A DNA stretch of 64,000 nt from Streptococcus pseudopneumoniae (GTDB lineage Bacteria; Bacillota; Bacilli; Lactobacillales; Streptococcaceae): positions 1 to 64,000 of the forward strand of contig NZ_JVFV01000027.1 of NCBI RefSeq assembly GCF_001073085.1, in the 5' to 3' direction. Position numbers and translations under genes: made by a program. Numbering within the stretch: position 1 is the first letter of the stretch; each line of letters begins with the position of its first letter. The notes beneath the pieces are model-generated. The model made no database searches. It was not told the DNA's origin and saw nothing but the letters and a program-made list of their open reading frames with translations. This document shows, piece after piece, positions 7,906 to 17,412 of the stretch.

Positions 7906-10557
7906 TTATTTACGACGTCCTGGACGTTCTGCATAACCATAGTAAGCATCTGCCATGATTTCTTCCATGTCAGCTACCATTGGCAAGCGTGGGTTTGCAG
8001 GAGAACATTGGTCTTCGTAAGCAAGCAAGGCAATTTCATGCAAGCTATCTTTCCAAGCTTTTTCATCGATTCCTTGATCCTTGAAGTTCATCTTAATACC
8101 TACTGCAACACCAAGGTCGTAAACAGCTTTGGCGTATGCTTCAACTGCTTCTTCTGGAGTTGAGTGAGGCAAACCAAGCATTTTGGCGATGTCTTGGAAT
8201 TTCTCATCAGCTTTCCAGTAGTTGTATTTAGGCCATGTAGTAGTCTTAGATGGACGAGTTCCGTTGTAACGGATTACGTATGGAAGCAAGATTGCATTTG
8301 TACGTCCGTGAACAGTGTGGTGAACCGCACCAATCTTATGGGCCATTGAGTGACTCATCCCAAGGAAGGCATTGGCGAAGGCCATACCAGCCATTGTAGA
8401 AGCATTATGCATTTTTTCGCGAGCTTCTGGATCAGCTGTCTTAACTGATTTTTCTAACCATTCGAAGACAAGCTTGATTGTTTGAAGAGCGATACCATCT
8501 GTATAATCATTAGCGAAGTTTGAAGTGTAAGCTTCGGTAGCGTGAGTCAAGACGTCCATACCAGTGTCTGCAGCGATGAAGTCAGGAACTGACTCAACCA
8601 AAGCAGGGTCAACAATCGCAATAGTTGGTGTCAATGAGTAGTCAGCCAATGGATATTTACGGTTGTTTTTCTTATCAGAGATAACGGCAAATGGTGTTAC
8701 TTCTGAACCTGTACCTGAAGTTGTTGGAATACCGATGTATTTCGCTTTCTTGCCAAGTGATGGGAAGCGGAAGGCACGTTTACGAATATCCATGAATTTT
8801 TGAACCAAGTCACGGAAGTCGATTTGTGGTTGTTCGTAGAAGAGCCACATTACTTTAGCCGCATCCATTGGAGAACCACCACCAAGTGCGATGATTGTGT
8901 CTGGTTCAAATTTTCGCATCACTTCAGTTCCACGTTCTACAGTTGTGATATCTGGATCTGGTTCAACATCTGAGAAGACTTCGACAGTTACACGGTTGCT
9001 ACGTTTGTTCAATTGATCAATAACACGTTGAACAAAGCCTAGTTTTTCGATAGATTTGTCTGTAACAATCATAACGCGTTCAATATTTTCACAGGTTTGA
9101 AGGTATTGGATAGAATTGCGTTCGAAGTAAATTTTTGAAGGAACTTTAAACCATTGCATATTATTTCTACGTTTCCCTACTTTCTTGATGTTTAGAAGGT
9201 TGATCGCACTCACGTTATCACCAACTGAGTTGTGTCCATATGAGCCACATCCAAGTGTCAATGATGGAATGAAGGCATTGTATACGTCACCGATACCACC
9301 GAAAGTAGATGGAGAGTTCCAGATAATACGCATTGCTTTGATTTCTGTACCAAAGCGTTTAGCAAGAGCTTCGTCTTTTGTATGGATGGCTGCTGAGTGA
9401 CCAAGTCCGTTAAACTCAACCATTTGACGAGCTTTTTTAAGACCGTCTTCTGTATCTTCAGCTTTTAGGACAGCGATAACTGGTGATAATTTTTCACGAG
9501 TCAACGGTTCTTTTGGTCCTACTTCTGCACATTCTGCAGCCAAGATATTTGTACCTTCAGGCACGCTGAATCCTGCTTGTTCTGCAATCCATGCAGCTGG
9601 TTTACCAACGATGTTTGCATTTAGTTTAGCACCAGCACAGTTTTTGCTGTTAGCTTTCACACCGAAACAGAATTCTTCAAGAAGAGCTTTTTCTTTCTTG
9701 TTTACAAAGTAAGTGTGGTATGACTTTAATTCTTCTACAAATTCATCGTAAACTTCTTTATCAATGATAACTGCTTGTTCTGACGCACAGACCATACCAT
9801 TATCGAATGATTTAGACATAACAATGTCATGAGCAGCTTGACGGAGGTCAGCTGATTTTTCGACATAGGCAGGAACGTTTCCGGCACCTACCCCAAGAGC
9901 CGGTTTCCCGCATGAGTATGCAGCTTTAACCATGGCATTACCACCTGTTGCGAGGATAGTTGCAACCCCTTCGTGGTTCATAAGTGCTCCAGTTGCTTCC
10001 ATTGATGGTTCAGTAATCCATTGAACACAGTTTTCAGGTGCACCAGCTGCAATTGCTGCATCACGAACGATTTGTGCAGCATGAGCAGAAGATTCTTGAG
10101 CTGATGGGTGGAAGGCGAAAACGATTGGGTTACGTGTTTTCAAGGCAATCAATGATTTGAAAATTGCTGTTGAAGTTGGGTTTGTTGTTGGAGTGATACC
10201 ACAAATAACTCCGACTGGCTCCGCAATCTTCGTCAAACCTGTAATTGGATCATCTTCGATAACTCCAGCTGTTTTAACTCCACGCATATTGTTCACTACG
10301 TGTTCACAGGCAAATAGATTTTTTGTCGCCTTATCTTCAAATACTCCACGACCAGTTTCTTCAACTGCATGTTGTGCAAGGATACCGTGCGCGTCAAGTG
10401 CGGCAACAGACGCTTTTGCCACGATATAGTCAACTTGCTCTTGATTCAATTTGCGCATTTCTTCAAGCGCAACCAAAGCTTTTTGTACTAATCCATCTAC
10501 ATGCTTTTCAGCAGCAAGTTGTTTTTCCTCTGGTGTTACTGTTTTTTTATCAGCCAT
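7906..10557 (-). CDS. adhE: Bifunctional acetaldehyde-CoA / alcohol dehydrogenase
   Basis: Converts acetyl-CoA to acetaldehyde and then ethanol in mixed-acid fermentation, re-oxidising two NADH. The N-terminal half is an acylating aldehyde dehydrogenase with the active-site Cys in NGMVCASEQA. The C-terminal half is an iron-dependent alcohol dehydrogenase with GGGSPMDAAK and metal-ligand histidines in HSMAHKIGAVHHTVHG. The start is the ATG at 10557 (MADKKTVTPEEKQ, 883 residues), because GGAGG lies 5 bases before it and overlaps the in-frame ATG 12 bases upstream. It is expressed alone from a promoter rich in Rex-like half-sites. Confidence 0.96.
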   Translation of the reverse strand: MADKKTVTPEEKQLAAEKHVDGLVQKALVALEEMRKLNQEQVDYIVAKASVAALDAHGILAQHAVEETGRGVFEDKATKNLFACEHVVNNMRGVKTAGVIEDDPITGLTKIAEPVGVICGITPTTNPTSTAIFKSLIALKTRNPIVFAFHPSAQESSAHAAQIVRDAAIAAGAPENCVQWITEPSMEATGALMNHEGVATILATGGNAMVKAAYSCGKPALGVGAGNVPAYVEKSADLRQAAHDIVMSKSFDNGMVCASEQAVIIDKEVYDEFVEELKSYHTYFVNKKEKALLEEFCFGVKANSKNCAGAKLNANIVGKPAAWIAEQAGFSVPEGTNILAAECAEVGPKEPLTREKLSPVIAVLKAEDTEDGLKKARQMVEFNGLGHSAAIHTKDEALAKRFGTEIKAMRIIWNSPSTFGGIGDVYNAFIPSLTLGCGSYGHNSVGDNVSAINLLNIKKVGKRRNNMQWFKVPSKIYFERNSIQYLQTCENIERVMIVTDKSIEKLGFVQRVIDQLNKRSNRVTVEVFSDVEPDPDITTVERGTEVMRKFEPDTIIALGGGSPMDAAKVMWLFYEQPQIDFRDLVQKFMDIRKRAFRFPSLGKKAKYIGIPTTSGTGSEVTPFAVISDKKNNRKYPLADYSLTPTIAIVDPALVESVPDFIAADTGMDVLTHATEAYTSNFANDYTDGIALQTIKLVFEWLEKSVKTADPEAREKMHNASTMAGMAFANAFLGMSHSMAHKIGAVHHTVHGRTNAILLPYVIRYNGTRPSKTTTWPKYNYWKADEKFQDIAKMLGLPHSTPEEAVEAYAKAVYDLGVAVGIKMNFKDQGIDEKAWKDSLHEIALLAYEDQCSPANPRLPMVADMEEIMADAYYGYAERPGRRK

Positions 10558-10600
10558 ATTATCCTCCATAGCCTTTAAGGATATTATCCTTTGTTAAATT

Positions 10601-10813
10601 TTTCACAAGTTTATTATAACTCTTTTTTTATACTTTGTAAACAGTTTCATAGATATTTCACAAAGAATTTTCAATTTATTGTGAAATTTTTTATCAAACT
10701 ATTGTTTTTATGCACTCTTTTATCAATCTTTGTGAAAATAATATTGAAATTATTTTATTTCACAAACTTTTTTTATGATATTTTTAACGCAAAACCCAAG
10801 GAAGCGCTTTCTT
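10601..10813 (-). promoter_or_regulatory. adhE promoter with Rex-like half-sites and a distal cre-like site
   Basis: The promoter is TTTACA (10636-10641), 17 bases, TATAAT (10613-10618). TTGTGAAA or TTTCACAA half-sites lie at 10601-10608, 10656-10663, 10679-10686, 10730-10737 and 10758-10765. The best single candidate for a Rex operator is TTGTGAAA-N6-ATCAAA (10679-10698). GGAAGCGCTTTCTT (10800-10813) resembles a CcpA cre site. A TTATCA-TTT-TGATAA palindrome follows at 10812-10826. Rex (NADH) and CcpA control are inferred from known adhE regulation in Gram-positives. Confidence 0.6.
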
Positions 10814-10823
10814 ATCATTTTGA

Positions 10824-10847
10824 TAAAAGACCTCCTTGTTAGGAGGT
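10824..10847 (-). terminator. Terminator after the MORN gene
   Basis: The stem ACCTCCT / AGGAGGT (10830-10836 with 10841-10847) is followed by CTTTT on the minus strand. Confidence 0.7.
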
Positions 10848-11260
10848 TATTGTGCTTGTTGGAAGAGCCCTTGTTTAAAGTCGCCTTCATAGACAACTTC
10901 TTGCTCAGTAGTTAGTTTTCCTTTTCCTTCAGCTTGGCCGTTAACAAAATCACCTTCATAAACCCAGCCATCCTTTGCTTGGTAGGTACCTTTGCCATTG
11001 AATGTCCCATTTTTAAATTGTCCAGTGTAGGTGTCGCCATTTGAGAAGGTCATTGTTCCTTGACCGTTCATCTTTCCACGAACGATGCTCCCATCGTAGA
11101 CAATTGAGTCACCATCCAGTTTTAAAACCCCTTGCTTTGGCATATTCCCTACAAATACAAAAATTGCACAAAGGACTATGACTACTACCGTCGCAATTTC
11201 TAAACGAGGGCGTGTTATATAAACACTGTATTTATCATAGAATTTCTTTAAATTATCCAT
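10847..11260 (-). CDS. MORN-repeat membrane-anchored protein
   Basis: The 137-residue protein has an N-terminal transmembrane helix (about 20-40) followed by about four MORN repeats (YDGSIVRGKMNGQGTMTF, YTGQFKNGTFNGKGTY, YEGDFVNGQAEGKGKL, YEGDFKQGLF). MORN repeats usually mediate protein or lipid contacts; the function in streptococci is unknown. I start it at the ATG at 11260 (MDNLKK), which has GAGG six bases before it, rather than four codons upstream. It overlaps the end of the phosphatase gene by 8 bases, so the two are coupled. Confidence 0.8.
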   Translation of the reverse strand: MDNLKKFYDKYSVYITRPRLEIATVVVIVLCAIFVFVGNMPKQGVLKLDGDSIVYDGSIVRGKMNGQGTMTFSNGDTYTGQFKNGTFNGKGTYQAKDGWVYEGDFVNGQAEGKGKLTTEQEVVYEGDFKQGLFQQAQ

Positions 11261-11690
11261 TTTTTGCCTCATTTTCTAAACGTGTTAGCCATGCTTGGCA
11301 ACCAGCTAAAACTCGATCATAAGTTTCGTCAAAGTCACCTGTATACCATGGATCTGGAACACTTTCAGAAGCGAACGCCTCTATCTTATGCTGTTGTTCT
11401 TGAGGACACATACGAGTCAAGTCAAGAAGATTGGACTCATCCATTCCGATAATATAGTCAAAATATTCAAAATCATCCTTAGAGATTTGTTGCGACGTTT
11501 TTGATGAATCATAAGGAATACCGTGAGTTTTAAAGATTTTCTGAGTCCCTTTGTGAATTGGATTGCCGTGTTCCCAAGATGAAGTTGCTCGACTTTCAAT
11601 CTCACAATTATCGGTTAAAGATTTCATAACAAATTCTGCCATAGGACTTCGGCAAATATTACCAAGGCAAACAAAAACAACCTTTTTCAT
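11253..11690 (-). CDS. Low-molecular-weight protein-tyrosine phosphatase
   Basis: The P-loop CLGNICRS (CX5R, catalytic Cys at residue 8) is at the very N-terminus, and the general-acid Asp lies in VPDPWYTGDFD near the C-terminus, as in the LMW-PTP family. It removes phosphate from phosphotyrosine or other small substrates. The second of two adjacent ATGs (11690) is preferred because GAGGAG is five bases before it; this gives 145 residues. It sits downstream of yajC and upstream of the MORN gene. Its physiological target cannot be told from sequence. Confidence 0.9.
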   Translation of the reverse strand: MKKVVFVCLGNICRSPMAEFVMKSLTDNCEIESRATSSWEHGNPIHKGTQKIFKTHGIPYDSSKTSQQISKDDFEYFDYIIGMDESNLLDLTRMCPQEQQHKIEAFASESVPDPWYTGDFDETYDRVLAGCQAWLTRLENEAKNG

Positions 11691-11710
11691 CATTACTCCT
11701 CATTATCATA

Positions 11711-11741
11711 GAAAAACGGGAATGAAATCCACCCCGTTTTA
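11711..11741 (-). terminator. yajC terminator
   Basis: The minus-strand stem AAAACGGG / CCCGTTTT is followed by TCTATG. The T run is short. Confidence 0.65.
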
Positions 11742-12059
11742 TTCTTCAATCGCGCTTTCACCATCAACAACCGCACCTTCAGGTGTGACAGCTTCTTTAA
11801 CTGGCAAAACTGTTCTAATTGCACCTAATTCGAAAGTCAAGTATACTCCGTCTACATCAAGTACAATCGTTTTGTTTTCAGTATCAACTTCGTCGACTGT
11901 ACCGTAGAGACCACCGATAGTGATTACTTCGTAGCCTTTTTGAAGTTTGTTGAGGCTCTCCATACGTTTTTCAGCTTGTTTCTTTTGAGAACGTTGCATG
12001 AAGAACATCAAGCCAAACATCAAAACAAGCATAATCAAGAATGTTAAATTCCCACCCAT
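11739..12059 (-). CDS. yajC: Sec translocase accessory subunit YajC
   Basis: The 106-residue protein has a single N-terminal transmembrane helix (about 4-21, NLTFLIMLVLMFGLMFFMQ) and the family motif RSQKKQAEKR, followed by a small beta-rich domain with VITIGGLYGTV. YajC associates with the SecDF complex at the membrane; its own activity is still poorly defined. The C-terminus is extended and acidic. It stands between tkt and the phosphatase gene. Confidence 0.9.
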   Translation of the reverse strand: MGGNLTFLIMLVLMFGLMFFMQRSQKKQAEKRMESLNKLQKGYEVITIGGLYGTVDEVDTENKTIVLDVDGVYLTFELGAIRTVLPVKEAVTPEGAVVDGESAIEE

Positions 12060-12142
12060 TATTTTTTCTCCTTTGTAATTCAGATAAAACTACTATATCA
12101 AATTTCACTTGTTTTTACAAGATTGCACCTTGATTTTAGGTC

Positions 12143-12182
12143 AATAAAAAACCAGAGCAAACGCCCTGATTTTTCTTATTTC
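12143..12182 (-). terminator. tkt terminator
   Basis: The minus-strand stem TCAGGGC / GCTCTGG (with G-T pairs) is flanked by A and T runs and lies directly after the tkt stop. Confidence 0.7.
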
Positions 12183-14152
12183 AAATTGTTTACAAGTTCT
12201 ACTAAGTTTTCAACTGTAAAGCCATATTCTGCCAATACTTTTGGTGCTGGGGCAGATGCTCCAAAGGTATCAATACCGAGAACTGCTCCATCAAGCCCAA
12301 CATATTTATACCAGTTTTGGCTAGCACCCATCTCAATTGCTACGCGACGACGAACTGCATTTGGTAGGATTTCTTCTTTATAAGCTGCATCTTGAACATC
12401 AAAAACATCCGTTGAAGGCATACTTACCACGCGCACCTTACCACCTTGACTTGCCAATTCTTTAGCAGCTGAAACAGCTAGGTTCACTTCTGAACCTGTT
12501 GCAATCAAAATCGTGTCAAAGTCTGCTGCATTTTCATAGACAACATAAGCACCTTTCGCAACCTTATTAAAGTCAGTTCCTTCCTCAACAGTCAAGTTTT
12601 GACGAGTCAAGACAAGAGCAGTTGGTGTTTTCTCACTCTTCACTGCAAGGTACCAAGCTGCTTGAGTTTCACGCGCATCTGCTGGACGGAAAACGTTGAG
12701 ATTTGGAATCGCACGAAGTCCTGCCAAGTGCTCAATTGGTTCATGAGTTGGTCCATCTTCACCAACTGCGATTGAATCGTGAGTAAAGACATAGGTCACA
12801 GGAAGACCTTGTAGAGCTGACAAACGAACTGCTGCTTTAAGGTAGTCTGAGAATACGAAGAAAGTTCCACCGTAAACTCGAAGTCCACCGTGAAGAGTCA
12901 TCCCGTTCAAAACAGTTCCCATTGCAAATTCACGAACACCAAATTGGATATTACGGTTCAAACGATTTGCATCGTCCTGAAGTCCGTCAGTTTTGATGTA
13001 AGTCATATTTGAATGAGCAAGGTCAGCTGATCCACCAAGGAAGGTTGGCAATTTAGCAGCCACTACATTTAAAGCATCTTGGCTTGAGTTACGAGTTGCT
13101 TGAGAGAAGCCATTTTCTAAAGCTGGGAAGTCTTCTGGAGTCAATTCAACTGGATCGCGTCCGTCGATGATTGCTTCCACTTCTGCAGCAAGCTCTGGGT
13201 AAGCTCCTTTATAATCTGCAACTAGTTTTGTCCATGCTTCATATGCTGATGCACCTCGGTCCGCAACATTTTCTTTGAAATCAGCATAAACTTCTGCTGG
13301 GATTTCAAATGGTTCGTAGTCCCAACCAAGGGCTTGACGAGTTGCAGCAGTTTCGTCTGCACCAAGAGGAGCACCGTGTACGGCATTAGTTCCTTGTTTG
13401 TTTGGCGAACCATAACCAATAACAGTTTTCACTTCAATCAAAGATGGTTTTCCTGAAGCCTTAGCTTCTTCAATAGCTGCTTGAATAGCTTCTAAGTCTG
13501 TCCCATCTTCTACCAAGGCTGTATGCCAACCGTAGGCATTATAACGATCGCGAACACTCTCTGTGAATGAATCTTTTGTCTCACCGTCCAAGTTGATATC
13601 ATTTGAATCATAGAGAACAACCAATTTGTCAAGTTTCTGCAAACCTGCATAAGAAGCAGCTTCACTTGATACACCTTCCATCAAGTCACCATCTCCACAG
13701 ATAACATATGTGTAGTGATCAAAGATGTTATAACCTTCGCGGTTATACTTGGCTGCAAGGAAACGTTCTGCTTGTGCAAAACCTGTCGCAGTCGCAATCC
13801 CTTGTCCTAGAGGACCTGTTGTTGCATCAACCCCTGCTGTATGACCAAATTCTGGGTGACCTGGAGTTTTAGAACCCCATTGACGGAAGCTCTTTACTTC
13901 ATCCATGCTCACATCTTCAAATCCAGAAAGGTGAAGAAGGGCATAGAGAAGCATTGACCCGTGACCCGCTGAAAGAATAAAACGGTCGCGGTTAATCCAG
14001 TTTGGTTGAGCTGGATTGATACGAAGTTCTTTAGTGAATAGGCTGTATGCCATCGGTGCAGCTCCCATAACCACCCCTGGGTGACCTGAGTTCGCTTTAT
14101 TGATAGCGTCAATACCCAAGAAACGAATAGCATTAACAGATAGATTTGACAT
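12176..14152 (-). CDS. tkt: Transketolase
   Basis: Thiamine-diphosphate enzyme of the non-oxidative pentose-phosphate pathway that moves two-carbon ketol units between sugars. The 658 residues hold the thiamine-binding motif [15 protein letters not shown]...YDSN, the second-domain signature [16 protein letters not shown] and the phosphate-binding histidines near the N-terminus (GHPG, GHGS). AAAGGAAATTCT precedes the ATG. It is a monocistronic unit with a clear promoter and terminator. Confidence 0.96.
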   Translation of the reverse strand: MSNLSVNAIRFLGIDAINKANSGHPGVVMGAAPMAYSLFTKELRINPAQPNWINRDRFILSAGHGSMLLYALLHLSGFEDVSMDEVKSFRQWGSKTPGHPEFGHTAGVDATTGPLGQGIATATGFAQAERFLAAKYNREGYNIFDHYTYVICGDGDLMEGVSSEAASYAGLQKLDKLVVLYDSNDINLDGETKDSFTESVRDRYNAYGWHTALVEDGTDLEAIQAAIEEAKASGKPSLIEVKTVIGYGSPNKQGTNAVHGAPLGADETAATRQALGWDYEPFEIPAEVYADFKENVADRGASAYEAWTKLVADYKGAYPELAAEVEAIIDGRDPVELTPEDFPALENGFSQATRNSSQDALNVVAAKLPTFLGGSADLAHSNMTYIKTDGLQDDANRLNRNIQFGVREFAMGTVLNGMTLHGGLRVYGGTFFVFSDYLKAAVRLSALQGLPVTYVFTHDSIAVGEDGPTHEPIEHLAGLRAIPNLNVFRPADARETQAAWYLAVKSEKTPTALVLTRQNLTVEEGTDFNKVAKGAYVVYENAADFDTILIATGSEVNLAVSAAKELASQGGKVRVVSMPSTDVFDVQDAAYKEEILPNAVRRRVAIEMGASQNWYKYVGLDGAVLGIDTFGASAPAPKVLAEYGFTVENLVELVNNLK

Positions 14153-14204
14153 AGAATTTCCTTTCTATTTAAGGTGATAAGTTTATCACATATCCTATTC
14201 TACT

Positions 14205-14233
14205 ATTATATGAAAAAACAGATAGAATAGCAA
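14205..14233 (-). promoter_or_regulatory. tkt promoter
   Basis: TTGCTA (14228-14233), a 17-base spacer, TATAAT (14205-14210). Confidence 0.7.
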
Positions 14234-14270
14234 TAAAACAATTTACTATAAAATGACTCAGCCGATTATA

Positions 14271-14894
14271 CTAATCTCTAGTCACTTGATAGTAAGGTGA
14301 TAGTTTTTCAAAACCTCTATCAAGTTTTTCTAGAACTTTATCTATAGTATCTTCATCAGCTACTGGAATATCAACTTTTACTAAAACCTTACGAATCTCC
14401 TGATTGGATAATTGTTGTCTTAAAAGTTGTCTATTCTCCTCAGTAGCTTGTACTCTATAGCTTTCATCGTTTTTCTGAACCCAATAATAGATTCCATCAA
14501 CCACCGGGATATCCAATATTTTAGCTTGTTTTGACAAGGTAGTCTCATCTTTCTTTCTCTCTACAAAGCTGACTTCTATAGAGATTCCCCAATTATTCTG
14601 ATTTCCATACAAACGAAGAGCCATCATTGGCTCTGTCACTTTCCCCTCACGCTGTAGATAAACCCAAAAATGTGGTCGCAAGCGCTGCGCTTGGTTCATC
14701 CACTGGCTAGTCTGTTGGAGTTGCCATTCTGGATGGCTTGCTTGAAAAGCTTTAGCCAGTTCTGTAAAAGCCTTTCTAGCTTCCTGTCCCTTACTCCTCA
14801 AATATAGCATTTTCTCAGCATCTTGTCCTGCCTTCTCTGGTTTTTGATACTGTAAGCCAGAGTATGCAAGGTAGTCTCTCATTGTATTCAACAT
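14271..14894 (-). CDS. Conserved hypothetical protein (possibly HI_0552-like)
   Basis: A 207-residue soluble protein with no membrane segment or catalytic motif I can name. It starts at an ATG behind GGGAGG. The layout (an N-terminal helical half, a central block WGISIEVSFVERKK, then IYYWVQK) reminds me of the HI_0552 family, some members of which were once labelled glucose-6-phosphate dehydrogenase without support. That match is from memory and weak. It sits between khpB and tkt. Confidence 0.7.
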   Translation of the reverse strand: MLNTMRDYLAYSGLQYQKPEKAGQDAEKMLYLRSKGQEARKAFTELAKAFQASHPEWQLQQTSQWMNQAQRLRPHFWVYLQREGKVTEPMMALRLYGNQNNWGISIEVSFVERKKDETTLSKQAKILDIPVVDGIYYWVQKNDESYRVQATEENRQLLRQQLSNQEIRKVLVKVDIPVADEDTIDKVLEKLDRGFEKLSPYYQVTRD

Positions 14895-14916
14895 AGGATT
14901 AACCTCCCTTAGCTAG

Positions 14917-14943
14917 CAAAAAATCAGGGAAGCCCTGATTTTC
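14917..14943 (-). terminator. Terminator of the rnpA-yidC2-khpB operon
   Basis: AAAATCAGGG / CCCTGATTTT with a three-base loop, then TT on the minus strand. Confidence 0.9.
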
Positions 14944-14947
14944 TATT

Positions 14948-15904
14948 TTATTCTGTATCAACAACAACGTAACGATTTGGCTCATCACCTTCTGAATAAC
15001 TAGTGACACCTTCCATACGTGAGATGATACGATGGATAATTTTACGTTCGCTACTAGACATTGGATCAGTCACCTGGCTTCGCCCCTCTTCTAGGACACG
15101 TGTAGCTAACTTCTGTGCATAGCTTTGCAAGACTTCTGCACGGTGCTCTACATAGTCATTAACATTGATGGTAATATAGAAGGTTCTTGAATAGCGGTTA
15201 TAAAGATAATTTTGCGCTAAGAGCTGAAGAGATTTCAAGACCTTACCATGGTAACCGATAATACGACCCGGTTCATTGGTATCAATTTGCATATTGATAG
15301 AACGGCGATTTGAGGTACTTGAAATTGCTCCCTCAACATCCATATCATCAATAATACCTTGAACATAATTGGTTACTTCTTCGACCACCTGGTCAATATC
15401 ATAGGTCGGTTCAATCTTCAAACCTAGATTTTCTAAATCATCATTCTGCTCGACTTCTTCCTGCTCTTTAGATTCTTCTGGCAGTAAATCTTTTAGAATG
15501 GCAATATGACCAGTCTCCTCTAAAATTGTACTAGCTTCTTTCTCATTTTTAAGAATTTCGGCCTTAACTTCTTCAGAGATCCCTTGTCCTTCTTCCTCGA
15601 TTTTCTTAATTGCTTCAACAACATGGCCTAAGTCTACTGTTGCTTCACTAACAGTCTTAACGGGTTCGTTCTTAGCATTAACTTCCTTTGGAACTCCCTT
15701 CACTGCTTGCTGATTTGCCTTCACAACAGTTGTCTCACTAATTGCTTCGATATCAACTTGCGCTGGTTTCTTCCCAAAAAGGCCAAAGAAACCTTTTTTC
15801 TCCCTTGAGACAACCTTGATATGCGCCTTCATTCTAGGAATCCCCAATTCCTTCAATCCCGTTTGGATCGCTTCCTCAACAGTTGAACCTGTAAATAATA
15901 CCAT
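14948..15904 (-). CDS. khpB: RNA-binding protein KhpB (Jag/EloR)
   Basis: The Jag N-terminal domain (1-52, with KGFFGLFGKKPAQVDI) is followed by a long acidic linker (about 55-165), a KH domain (about 170-245, with GRIIGYHGKVL as the GXXG loop) and a C-terminal R3H domain (SERKIIHRIISRMEGVTSYSEG). In pneumococcus the protein pairs with KhpA, binds RNA and controls cell elongation. It is the third gene of the rnpA-yidC2-khpB operon, with a gap of 14 bases from yidC2. Confidence 0.93.
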   Translation of the reverse strand: MVLFTGSTVEEAIQTGLKELGIPRMKAHIKVVSREKKGFFGLFGKKPAQVDIEAISETTVVKANQQAVKGVPKEVNAKNEPVKTVSEATVDLGHVVEAIKKIEEEGQGISEEVKAEILKNEKEASTILEETGHIAILKDLLPEESKEQEEVEQNDDLENLGLKIEPTYDIDQVVEEVTNYVQGIIDDMDVEGAISSTSNRRSINMQIDTNEPGRIIGYHGKVLKSLQLLAQNYLYNRYSRTFYITINVNDYVEHRAEVLQSYAQKLATRVLEEGRSQVTDPMSSSERKIIHRIISRMEGVTSYSEGDEPNRYVVVDTE

Positions 15905-15918
15905 TACAAGATTCCTCC

Positions 15919-16752
15919 TTACTTTTTCTTTTTCTGTGCTTTCTTGAGAGCTTTTCTCTTCTTGATTTCTAAATCCTTCTTAGCCTGTACTCCTGCCTCA
16001 CGCTCTGCAATAATCTTAAATGGATTGTTGAGCAGATAGGTTTGGAGCACCTGATAAGCATTGGATACCGCCCAGTATAAGGCAACCCCACTTGGTGAAT
16101 ACATGGCAAAGAAGAAAATCATGACTGGCATTGCATACATCATTCCTGTCATAGCACCATTTTTCTCAACCATGGCCTTATTGGATAACCAGGTGCTAAG
16201 GAAAGTAAAGATAGCTGCCAGAATAGGCAAAACAAAAGTCGTATCAACACCACCAAGGTTAATCCATAAGAAATGACCCGTTTTTAGAAATTCTACCCTA
16301 CTCAAAGCTTGGAACAAGGCCAACAAGACTGGCATTTGGATTAAGATTGGCCAAAGAGAAGCTGACTGCTTCACACCATGTTGCTTGAACAACTGACGCA
16401 TTTCTTGATCCAGCTTGGTACGGCTCTCCATATCCCGTCCCGGATAACGTTCTCGCAACTCCTTAACAAGTGGTTGTACTTCTTGCATCTTTCTAGATGC
16501 CACCATTTGTATCTGAAAGACTGGTAAAAGAATGGTTCTGATTAAAAGGGTAAATAAAATAATCCCCAGACCAATACTTGTATCAAATGATAAAAAGCGA
16601 ATAGTTTCAGCAAAAAAATAAACAAATTTACTCCAAAAATCTGTTGATTCAGCTGTAATCTCACTCGTCGTACCACTAGCCGTGCAGGCGCTCATCACAA
16701 ATAAAGCAAGCACCATTAAGCTAGTCAACTGTAATTTCTTTTTCACTCCCAT
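15919..16752 (-). CDS. yidC2: Membrane protein insertase YidC2 (lipoprotein type)
   Basis: The 277 residues begin with a signal peptide ending in a lipobox (LFVMSAC, Cys at about 23). Five transmembrane helices and the YidC core follow, with a hydrophilic-groove arginine in [14 protein letters not shown]. The tail is strongly basic ([14 protein letters not shown]), a hallmark of YidC2 rather than YidC1, and helps ribosome contact. It inserts membrane proteins with or without SecYEG. It overlaps rnpA by 32 bases. Confidence 0.92.
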   Translation of the reverse strand: MGVKKKLQLTSLMVLALFVMSACTASGTTSEITAESTDFWSKFVYFFAETIRFLSFDTSIGLGIILFTLLIRTILLPVFQIQMVASRKMQEVQPLVKELRERYPGRDMESRTKLDQEMRQLFKQHGVKQSASLWPILIQMPVLLALFQALSRVEFLKTGHFLWINLGGVDTTFVLPILAAIFTFLSTWLSNKAMVEKNGAMTGMMYAMPVMIFFFAMYSPSGVALYWAVSNAYQVLQTYLLNNPFKIIAEREAGVQAKKDLEIKKRKALKKAQKKKK

Positions 16753-17092
16753 TTCCTTCCTGGTAAATCTTTGATAACTTTAATACGTGAAGTAGATTTT
16801 TTTCCATTTCCGCGTAGTCCAAGATTTCAACACCTTTTCGAGCAATCACAACAAAATCTACGTTTTCAACCAGCTGATTTTTATGTTCAATCAGAATATG
16901 TCGAATTCTTCTTTTGATCTGATTTCTCATGACAGCGTTTCCCAATTTTTTGCTGACAGACAGACCAACTCGAAAATGCTGTTCATTATTTTCTAATCGA
17001 TAAATAACAAATTTACGATTAGCAAAACTCTCCCCTTTTTTAAATATTGCACTAAAATCTTTCTCTTTTTTTACACGAAAGCGTTTTTTCAA
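16721..17092 (-). CDS. rnpA: Ribonuclease P protein component
   Basis: The 123-residue basic protein contains the RNase P signature ([16 protein letters not shown]) and helps the catalytic RNA trim tRNA 5' ends. The start is TTG (17092-17090): GGAG lies seven bases upstream and [20 protein letters not shown] is the family N-terminus, while no ATG or GTG is available there. The promoter is TTGGCT-N16-TATAAT just upstream (about 17120-17147). It heads the rnpA-yidC2-khpB operon; rpmH, often a neighbour, is not here. Confidence 0.93.
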   Translation of the reverse strand: MKKRFRVKKEKDFSAIFKKGESFANRKFVIYRLENNEQHFRVGLSVSKKLGNAVMRNQIKRRIRHILIEHKNQLVENVDFVVIARKGVEILDYAEMEKNLLHVLKLSKIYQEGNGSEKEITVD

Positions 17093-17261
17093 AATTCAAC
17101 TCCATCTATTAAAACTACTACTATTATACCATAATTTTTCAAAAAGCCAATCATAGCAAGGTTTTAGCCCATTTTACAGAATGAAAAAACTAGTTTTATC
17201 CTTTAAATCATCTTATTTTTGAACAAATTTACAAATTTGAACATGCTACTTTCTCTTGAGA

Positions 17262-17357
17262 TAAAACAAAAGTCACCCTTTGGAGTGACTTTTGTAGGAG
17301 ATTATTATGAAAAAGTTAGGATTTTAATTAAATAAAGTTAGGAGGTCTTTATTTAAT
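17262..17357 (-). ncRNA. CiaR-dependent small RNA (csRNA family)
   Basis: About 96 nt. The predicted start is about 17357, followed by a perfect 11-bp hairpin (17327-17337 with 17347-17357) whose loop reads ACCTCCTAA. A 31-nt unpaired linker carrying TCTCCT comes next, then a perfect 11-bp terminator hairpin (17266-17276 with 17285-17295). Two stem-loops with exposed anti-Shine-Dalgarno pyrimidines are the csRNA design known from pneumococcus, where these RNAs repress comC and other mRNAs. No protein gene fits this 320-base gap. Confidence 0.85.
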
Positions 17358-17363
17358 AATAGT

Positions 17364-17396
17364 AGTATACAGGTCTATCCTTAAATTCAACTTAAA
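17364..17396 (-). promoter_or_regulatory. CiaR box and promoter of the csRNA
   Basis: TTTAAG-TTGAA-TTTAAG (17396 down to 17380) matches the CiaR repeat TTTAAG-N5-TTTAAG exactly. It lies 10 bases upstream of a -10 TATACT (17369-17364). Confidence 0.88.
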
Positions 17397-17412
17397 CAGA
17401 TTCCACTTCTTT

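Noticed and set aside
17301..17330. Six-codon ORF MKKLGF with a good ribosome-binding-like sequence on the plus strand
   Set aside because: It is the complement of the csRNA linker; the GTAGGAG is the antisense of the csRNA's pyrimidine stretch. No promoter on the plus strand supports it.
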